From: Shimia ponticola
Lineage (GTDB): Bacteria; Pseudomonadota; Alphaproteobacteria; Rhodobacterales; Rhodobacteraceae
Length of the DNA stretch: 64,000 nucleotides
Assembly (NCBI RefSeq): GCF_007995215.1
Contig: NZ_VCDK01000002.1
Coordinates: 248,001-312,000, forward strand
Reading direction: 5' to 3'
Below the pieces are notes generated by a model. It was given only the letters and a program-made list of their open reading frames with translations, was not told the DNA's origin and did not search any database. This document shows, in pieces, positions 59,089-64,000 of the stretch. Made by a program: the position numbers and the translations under genes. Every line of letters starts with the position of its first letter. Position 1 is the stretch's first letter.

Positions 59089-60087
59089 ATGACCGATACT
59101 TTCAACGCCTTGATGGTTCGTAAAGACGAAGACGGCAAAACCAGCGCGGGGGTTGAGCAGATTGGTTTGGGTGATCTGCCCGAAGGTGACGTTGTCGTGG
59201 CCGTCGAATATTCGACGGTCAACTACAAGGACGGTTTGTGCATTGGGCCAGGTGGCGGGCTGGTGCGCAATTATCCGCATGTACCGGGTATTGATTTTGC
59301 TGGCACCGTCGAGAGCTCGGATGACGACCGTTACAAACCGGGCGACAAAGTTGTTCTGACCGGTTGGCGCGTCGGTGAAGTGCACTGGGGTGGCTATGCG
59401 CAGAAGGCGCGGGTCAAGGCCGATTGGTTGGTGCCTCTGCCGGAGGGGCTGAGCACGAAGCAGGCGATGGCTGTTGGTACCGCAGGCTTCACGTCAATGC
59501 TGGCTGTGCAGGCGCTTGAGGATCATGGGCTGACACCGGGCAATGGGCCTGTGCTCGTGACCGGCGCAGCGGGTGGTGTAGGCTCAGTCGCGACAGCCAT
59601 TCTGGCGGCCAAAGGCTATGAGGTGGCTGGCGTGACAGGACGCCCTGAAACCGGTGACTACCTGAAATCGCTTGGCGCAACTCAGATCGTAGCGCGCGAC
59701 GAGATCAACGAAACCACCAAACGTCCGCTGGAAGCCGAAACATGGGCCGGATGCGTTGATGCCGTTGGTGGCGCGATGCTGGCGCGGGTACTCGGTCAGA
59801 TGAAATATGGGGCGTCTGTCGCAGCGGTCGGATTGGCTGGCGGGGCAGGGTTGCCGGCGACAGTGATCCCATTCCTGTTGCGCGGTGTGAATCTGCTGGG
59901 CATCGACAGCGTGATGCAACCCTATGATGCACGCGTGCGCGCATGGTCGTCGCTGGCTGAAAGCCTGCCGATGGATAAGCTGGAAGCGATGGTGAAGCCT
60001 GCGACCTTGGCTGACCTACCCGGTCTGGGGTCCGACATCCTGAAGGGGCAGGTGCAGGGCCGCGTCGTCGTTGATGTGAACGCCTGA
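59089..60087 (+). CDS. acuI: acryloyl-CoA reductase (MDR family)
   Basis: AcuI reduces acryloyl-CoA to propionyl-CoA with NADPH, which removes the toxic product of DMSP cleavage. The 332-residue zinc-independent medium-chain reductase has the substrate and cofactor elements STVNYKDGLCIGPGGGLV, HVPGIDFAGTV, TGAAGGVGSVATAILAAKG (dinucleotide motif) and LLRGVNLLGIDSVM. GGAG precedes the ATG. The dmdA-acuI pair is a common arrangement in Roseobacters and links the demethylation and cleavage routes. Confidence 0.93.
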   Translation: MTDTFNALMVRKDEDGKTSAGVEQIGLGDLPEGDVVVAVEYSTVNYKDGLCIGPGGGLVRNYPHVPGIDFAGTVESSDDDRYKPGDKVVLTGWRVGEVHWGGYAQKARVKADWLVPLPEGLSTKQAMAVGTAGFTSMLAVQALEDHGLTPGNGPVLVTGAAGGVGSVATAILAAKGYEVAGVTGRPETGDYLKSLGATQIVARDEINETTKRPLEAETWAGCVDAVGGAMLARVLGQMKYGASVAAVGLAGGAGLPATVIPFLLRGVNLLGIDSVMQPYDARVRAWSSLAESLPMDKLEAMVKPATLADLPGLGSDILKGQVQGRVVVDVNA

Positions 60088-60191
60088 CAAACACGGACTG
60101 TCCAGTTTTTCCGCGTGGTTCTGTCAACTTATCCTGACTAAGCTGTTGAAAACGCTTGTCCGAATCCGGGCGTCATGACAGATGAAACGGT

Positions 60192-61415
60192 ATGCAACTG
60201 GATTCCGAGTTTGTCCGCGCTCAGTTCCCAGCTTTCGCAGAGCCGTCATTGCGCGGTGCCGCGTTCTTTGAGAACGCGGGTGGCAGCTATGCCTGCCGCT
60301 ATGTGATCTGGAGGCTCACGCGCTTTTACAAGGAGCGTAAGGTTCAGCCTTACGCCCCTTATCAGGCGTCTTATCTTGGCGGTCAGGAAATGGACGAAGC
60401 GCGCGAACGTATGGCGCGTTGTCTTGGGGTAACCGGCGATGAGGTCAGCTTTGGCCCATCGACCACCCAAAACGTCTATGTGCTCGCGCAAGCGTTCCGC
60501 GAATGGCTGACACCCGGTCAGGCGATCATCGTCACAAATCAGGATCACGAGGCGAATTCCGGCGCGTGGCGCAAGCTTGCCGATTACGGGATCGATGTGC
60601 GCGAGTGGCAGATCAATCCGGATACCGGCCATTTGGACATCACCGATCTAGAAGACCTGCTGGATGACAAGGTCAAGCTGGTCTGCGCGCCGCACTGTTC
60701 GAACGTCGTGGGTGAGATCAACGATATCGCCCGCATTGCGCGCATCACCCATGCGGCAGGCGCGTTTTTATGTGTGGACGGGGTAAGCTATGCGCCCCAT
60801 GGTTTGCCCAATGTGAAAAAGCTTGGCGCCGATATTTACATGTTTTCGGCCTACAAGACCTTTGGTCCCCATCAGGGCATCATGGTCGTGCGACACGATC
60901 TTGGAATGGCGCTGCCCAATCAGGCGCATTTCTTTAACGGCTCAAGCCTCAGCAAACGCTTTACACCGGCGGGGCCCGATCATGCGCAAGTCTCGGCCTG
61001 CGCTGGAGTCGTCGACTATATCGATGCGATCTACAAACACCACTTCAAGGCGGGTCGCGATGGAACCGCCCGCTCAGAAGCCGTGCATGACCTGATGCGT
61101 GCCAAGGAAGTGGAGTTGATGCAGCCACTGCTCGCATTCCTGAATGACAGACCCGGTGTGCGTCTGCTTGGACCCGAAACGGCGCAGGGACGCGCACCGA
61201 CGATAGCACTGGCATTGCGCGACCGTGGCGAAGATGTTGCCGCGCGCCTCGCGCATCACGGGATCATGTGTGGCGGTGGTGATTTTTATGCTGTGCGCCC
61301 TTTGCAGGCGATGGGGATCGATCCGGATCACGGTGTCCTGCGCCTGTCCTTCCTGCACTACACCAGCACGGACGAGGTTGACCGTCTGATCGACGCCCTA
61401 GATCACGAACTCTAG
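60192..61415 (+). CDS. class V PLP-dependent enzyme, cysteine-desulfurase-like (VC1184 subfamily)
   Basis: 407-residue fold type I PLP enzyme. The PLP lysine is Lys222 in FSAYKTFGPHQ, Asp196 (VDGVSYAPHG) and His119 (DHEAN) are the other cofactor contacts. The catalytic Cys loop of true desulfurases (GHHCA) is replaced by GDFYAVRP, as in the TIGR01976/VC1184 group, so a desulfurase role is doubtful. It lies 104 bases after acuI on the same strand. The substrate is unknown. Confidence 0.83.
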   Translation: MQLDSEFVRAQFPAFAEPSLRGAAFFENAGGSYACRYVIWRLTRFYKERKVQPYAPYQASYLGGQEMDEARERMARCLGVTGDEVSFGPSTTQNVYVLAQAFREWLTPGQAIIVTNQDHEANSGAWRKLADYGIDVREWQINPDTGHLDITDLEDLLDDKVKLVCAPHCSNVVGEINDIARIARITHAAGAFLCVDGVSYAPHGLPNVKKLGADIYMFSAYKTFGPHQGIMVVRHDLGMALPNQAHFFNGSSLSKRFTPAGPDHAQVSACAGVVDYIDAIYKHHFKAGRDGTARSEAVHDLMRAKEVELMQPLLAFLNDRPGVRLLGPETAQGRAPTIALALRDRGEDVAARLAHHGIMCGGGDFYAVRPLQAMGIDPDHGVLRLSFLHYTSTDEVDRLIDALDHEL

Positions 61416-61449
61416 GGCGCGACGGAAGACGCCCGGACGAAAGGGCGCG

Positions 61450-62871
61450 ATGTCAGAGAAACCTCCTATCCTGTTGTGGTACCGGCGTGATTTGCGCCTG
61501 AGCGATCATCCAGCCTTGTCAGCCGCATGTGCATCCGGTCACCCGGTGATCCCGGTCTTCATCAACGATGAAGGTGTCGATCGTCTGGGTGCAGCCCCGA
61601 TGTGGCGGCTGGGGTTGGGCGTTGAAACGCTTGCCAAGACGCTGGAGAAAAAGGGTAGTAGGCTCATCCTTCGCAAAGGACTAGCGCAAGAGGTGTTGGA
61701 GGCGCTGGTAAAGGAAACCGGAGCCTGCGGTGTGTATTGGTCGCGGTCCTATGAGCCAGTGTTGCAGGACAGGGATGCCAACATCAAATCCGCTCTGAAG
61801 GATAACGGTGTCGAGGCGCGCAGTTTTTCCGGCCACTTGCTGTTTGATCCATGGTCTGTCCAGACCAAAACCGGCGGGTTCTACAAGGTCTACAGCCCGA
61901 TGTGGAAGGCGGTGAAGGACAGCGAGATCGACGCAGCCGTAAGCGCGCCATCTTCGATCCCTGCGCCAGATACATGGCCTTCATCTGATGATCTCAGCGA
62001 TTGGAGCCTTGGTGCGCGCATGAAGCGAGGGGCCGACATCGTTCGGCAACACATTGACGTCGGCGAGGAGGCGGCCCAGACGCGGTTGGGCGTGTTCATA
62101 CGCTCCATCATCGACGGATATGACACCACGCGCGACTTGGTGGCCGAGGACGGCACATCACGTCTGTCCGCACATTTGTCATTGGGCGAAATCTCCCCAC
62201 GCAGTTGTTGGCACGCGGGACGGCGCGCGCTGGAGGAAGGCAAAGGCGGTGCCGAGACATTCCTAAAGGAGCTTGTCTGGCGCGAATTTGCCTATCACCT
62301 CTTACATCACACGCCGCGCATCACCAGCGACAACTGGCGGGAAGAATGGGACGCGTTCCCATGGAACGAAGATGAACGATTGAAGGAAGTGCAGGCGTGG
62401 AAGCACGGGCGCACCGGCATTCAGTTTGTCGATGCAGGCCTGCGCGAGATGTACGTGACCGGCACCATGCACAACCGCGCGCGCATGATCGTTGCCAGCT
62501 ATTTGACCAAACACCTGTTGTCGCATTGGAAAATCGGCTTGGCGTGGTTCGAGGACTGCCTTGTTGATTGGGACCCGGCGTCGAACGCGATGGGATGGCA
62601 ATGGTCTGCGGGCTCGGGCCCGGATGCGACCCCGTATTTCCGCGTGTTCAACCCGGTCACTCAATTGGACAAGTTCGACAAGAATCGCACCTATGTCAGT
62701 CGTTGGATCGCTGAAGGTCGCTCAAATCCTTCGGATACTGCGCTTAGTTATTTTGATGCGATCCCAGAAAGTTGGAACATGTCCGCCGATGATGACTATC
62801 CAAAGCCTGTCGTTGCGGCAGATGAGGGGCGAAAGCGGGCACTGAACGCCTATGAGAAGCGCGAATTTTAA
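61450..62871 (+). CDS. phrB: deoxyribodipyrimidine photolyase
   Basis: 473-residue class I photolyase that splits UV-induced pyrimidine dimers with blue light. The N-terminal antenna domain begins ILLWYRRDLRLSDHPAL, and the FAD domain holds RLSAHLSLGEISPR, MHNRARMIVASYLTKH, and the run WDPASNAMGWQW-SAGSGPDATPYFR around the FAD. All flavin-contact regions look intact. A CFA-synthase-like gene follows 94 bases later on the same strand; both functions belong to light and singlet-oxygen defence in related Rhodobacter. Confidence 0.95.
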   Translation: MSEKPPILLWYRRDLRLSDHPALSAACASGHPVIPVFINDEGVDRLGAAPMWRLGLGVETLAKTLEKKGSRLILRKGLAQEVLEALVKETGACGVYWSRSYEPVLQDRDANIKSALKDNGVEARSFSGHLLFDPWSVQTKTGGFYKVYSPMWKAVKDSEIDAAVSAPSSIPAPDTWPSSDDLSDWSLGARMKRGADIVRQHIDVGEEAAQTRLGVFIRSIIDGYDTTRDLVAEDGTSRLSAHLSLGEISPRSCWHAGRRALEEGKGGAETFLKELVWREFAYHLLHHTPRITSDNWREEWDAFPWNEDERLKEVQAWKHGRTGIQFVDAGLREMYVTGTMHNRARMIVASYLTKHLLSHWKIGLAWFEDCLVDWDPASNAMGWQWSAGSGPDATPYFRVFNPVTQLDKFDKNRTYVSRWIAEGRSNPSDTALSYFDAIPESWNMSADDDYPKPVVAADEGRKRALNAYEKREF

Positions 62872-62880
62872 TTCGTGTCT

Positions 62881-62908
62881 TGATAGGCTTACACGCAAAA
62901 GCGTAAAC
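62881..62908 (+). promoter_or_regulatory. candidate ECF sigma (RpoE-type) promoter
   Basis: TGATAG, 17 bases and TAAAC resemble the Rhodobacter RpoE promoter (TGATCC then TAAGA) with mismatches in both boxes. It lies 58 bases before the likely start of the CFA-synthase-like gene, just after the photolyase stop. Support is weak and rests on gene context. Confidence 0.35.
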
Positions 62909-62965
62909 TCACGCATACGGGAAGACCAGATGCCGACAGAGCATCGACAGGGGGAAGGACTTGGG

Positions 62966-64000
62966 ATGATCCTAAGCAGCACGTCAGGCCAGAAGGACCT
63001 GCCGCGATATTTTAGACAGGTGTTCGATATTGCGGGGCGGATCGAAAACGGTCGCATTGACTTTACCATTCCGGACGGGCGCACATTCCGTGTGGATAGC
63101 AAGCGGCCCGGGCCTGTGGCGCATCTGGAAATTCATGACAACGATGTCTTTGCCCGCCTGATCCGCGAAGGTCAGCTTGGGTTTTGCGATGCCTACCTAG
63201 ATGGGCAGTGGTCAACACCGGATTTGCAGGCCTTCATGGATGTGATCCATGCCGACAATGATGAAGTCTTTGACGGCTTCAAAGGCCAGATCTTTGTGCA
63301 GTGGTACGAGCGCCTTCGCTTCTGGATGAACCGGAATACGATTGATCAGGCCAAAAAGAACATCAGCTATCATTACGATTTGGGTAATGATTTCTATGGG
63401 TTGTGGCTGGATGATACCATGACCTATTCCAGCGCTTTGTTCACGACCGGACAGGAAAGCCTTGAGGCTGCTCAGACAGCGAAATACGCGTCCATGGTCG
63501 ATCAGATGGGCGCTCAGCCGGGCGATCATGTGCTTGAAATAGGCTGTGGTTGGGGCGGCTTTGCAGAATATGCCGCCAAAGAGCGCGGGCTGAAGGTGAC
63601 GTGTCTGACCATCAGCCGCGAGCAGTATAACTACGCCGTGGATCGCATTGAAAAGGCGGGGCTTTCTGATCAGGTGACGTTCAAGCTGCAGGATTATCGC
63701 GATGAGCGTGGCACCTATGATGGCATCGCATCAATCGAGATGTTCGAGGCGGTCGGCGAAAAATACTGGCCTGCGTATTTCAATACCGTGCGCGACCGAC
63801 TGAAGCCGGGCAAGAACGCCACGCTGCAAATCATCACCGTCCAAGATAATCGCTTTGAGATTTACCGGCAAAGTGTTGATTTCATTCAAAAATACATCTT
63901 CCCGGGTGGTATGCTGCCTTCGCCTAGCGTGCTTCGGAAGCAGGCTAAAAGCGCGGGGCTGGATGTTGTCGGATCGATTGAGTTTGGCGAGAGCTATAGC
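62966..64000 (+). CDS. cyclopropane-fatty-acyl-phospholipid synthase-type methyltransferase (C-terminus cut by window edge)
   Basis: Open for 345 codons to the window end. An N-terminal lipid-binding region precedes the methyltransferase domain, which shows FWMNRNTIDQAKKNISYHYD, YDLGNDFYGLWLDDTMTYSSA, the SAM-binding VLEIGCGWGGFAEYAA, TISREQYNYA and IEMFEAVGEKYW, all typical of Cfa enzymes that methylate unsaturated phospholipid acyl chains. ATG 62966 is favoured because GGGGGAAGGA precedes it; an in-frame ATG at 62930 is possible. Family length is about 400 residues, so some 55 are missing. It may share regulation with the photolyase. Confidence 0.93.
   Translation, partial: MILSSTSGQKDLPRYFRQVFDIAGRIENGRIDFTIPDGRTFRVDSKRPGPVAHLEIHDNDVFARLIREGQLGFCDAYLDGQWSTPDLQAFMDVIHADNDEVFDGFKGQIFVQWYERLRFWMNRNTIDQAKKNISYHYDLGNDFYGLWLDDTMTYSSALFTTGQESLEAAQTAKYASMVDQMGAQPGDHVLEIGCGWGGFAEYAAKERGLKVTCLTISREQYNYAVDRIEKAGLSDQVTFKLQDYRDERGTYDGIASIEMFEAVGEKYWPAYFNTVRDRLKPGKNATLQIITVQDNRFEIYRQSVDFIQKYIFPGGMLPSPSVLRKQAKSAGLDVVGSIEFGESYS

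Noticed and set aside
60192-61415. Calling the PLP enzyme a working cysteine desulfurase (SufS/IscS)
   Set aside because: The active-site cysteine loop is missing, and this is normal in the VC1184-type group, so a desulfurase name would mislead.

Overview
The window reads as chromosomal DNA of a marine alphaproteobacterium of the Rhodobacterales (Roseobacter group). The signs are a circularly permuted two-piece tmRNA gene, an F1-ATPase zeta-subunit inhibitor (DUF1476), the DMSP pair dmdA-acuI, a LexA site of the GTTC-N7-GTTC type, an FNR site, a separate corrinoid protein next to a homocysteine methyltransferase, and tRNA genes with encoded CCA. No insertion sequence, prophage, integrase or CRISPR array was found. 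Genes are dense and many neighbours overlap by 1-10 bases.

Layout. 1-11.6 kb holds housekeeping genes: lptF-lptG-lptD for LPS export (minus strand), pepA-holC, a membrane-anchored aspartic protease, an ABC-F ATPase with a MarC protein, ndk, and small envelope or competence-related genes. 11.7-25.0 kb is the most distinctive block: an AraC regulator divergent from a run of two phytanoyl-CoA-dioxygenase-like enzymes, a metallo-beta-lactamase-fold protein with altered metal ligands, a complete peptide/glycoside-type ABC importer (binding protein, two permeases, a double ATPase), a GH38 alpha-mannosidase, and a membrane-bound AraC regulator. I read it as uptake and breakdown of an unidentified mannosylated or otherwise glycosylated substrate.

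25.0-32 kb: tRNA-Asn, an MBL hydrolase, an EnvZ-like kinase, a CAU tRNA, purM-purN, rnd and sufE. 32-36 kb: a corrinoid methyl-transfer module (DUF1638 protein, corrinoid protein, homocysteine methyltransferase) that probably forms part of a split methionine synthase, interleaved with an SOS-type radical SAM gene. 36.3-38.4 kb: purC-purS-cupin-purQ. 38.4-42.3 kb: a DctB/DctD-type two-component pair, whose regulator lacks the sigma-54 contact motif, and a HAD phosphatase. 42.3-46.5 kb: a long leader, RNase E with a large acidic insertion, and a DenD-like dehydrogenase.

46.4-50.1 kb: a TusA-like protein, CcdA, and an alpha/beta hydrolase overlapping a cytochrome P450. 50.1-54.6 kb (minus strand): three small proteins, fumC, sspB, chrA and the permuted ssrA RNA. 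The tmRNA tag and the ClpXP adaptor that handles tagged proteins therefore lie about 1.5 kb apart. 54.7-57.7 kb: two membrane proteins, an FNR-site-controlled universal stress protein, and a solitary PotD-like binding protein. 57.9-64 kb: dmdA-acuI for DMSP demethylation and acryloyl-CoA reduction, a class V PLP enzyme, a photolyase and a cyclopropane-fatty-acid-synthase-type methyltransferase cut by the window end.
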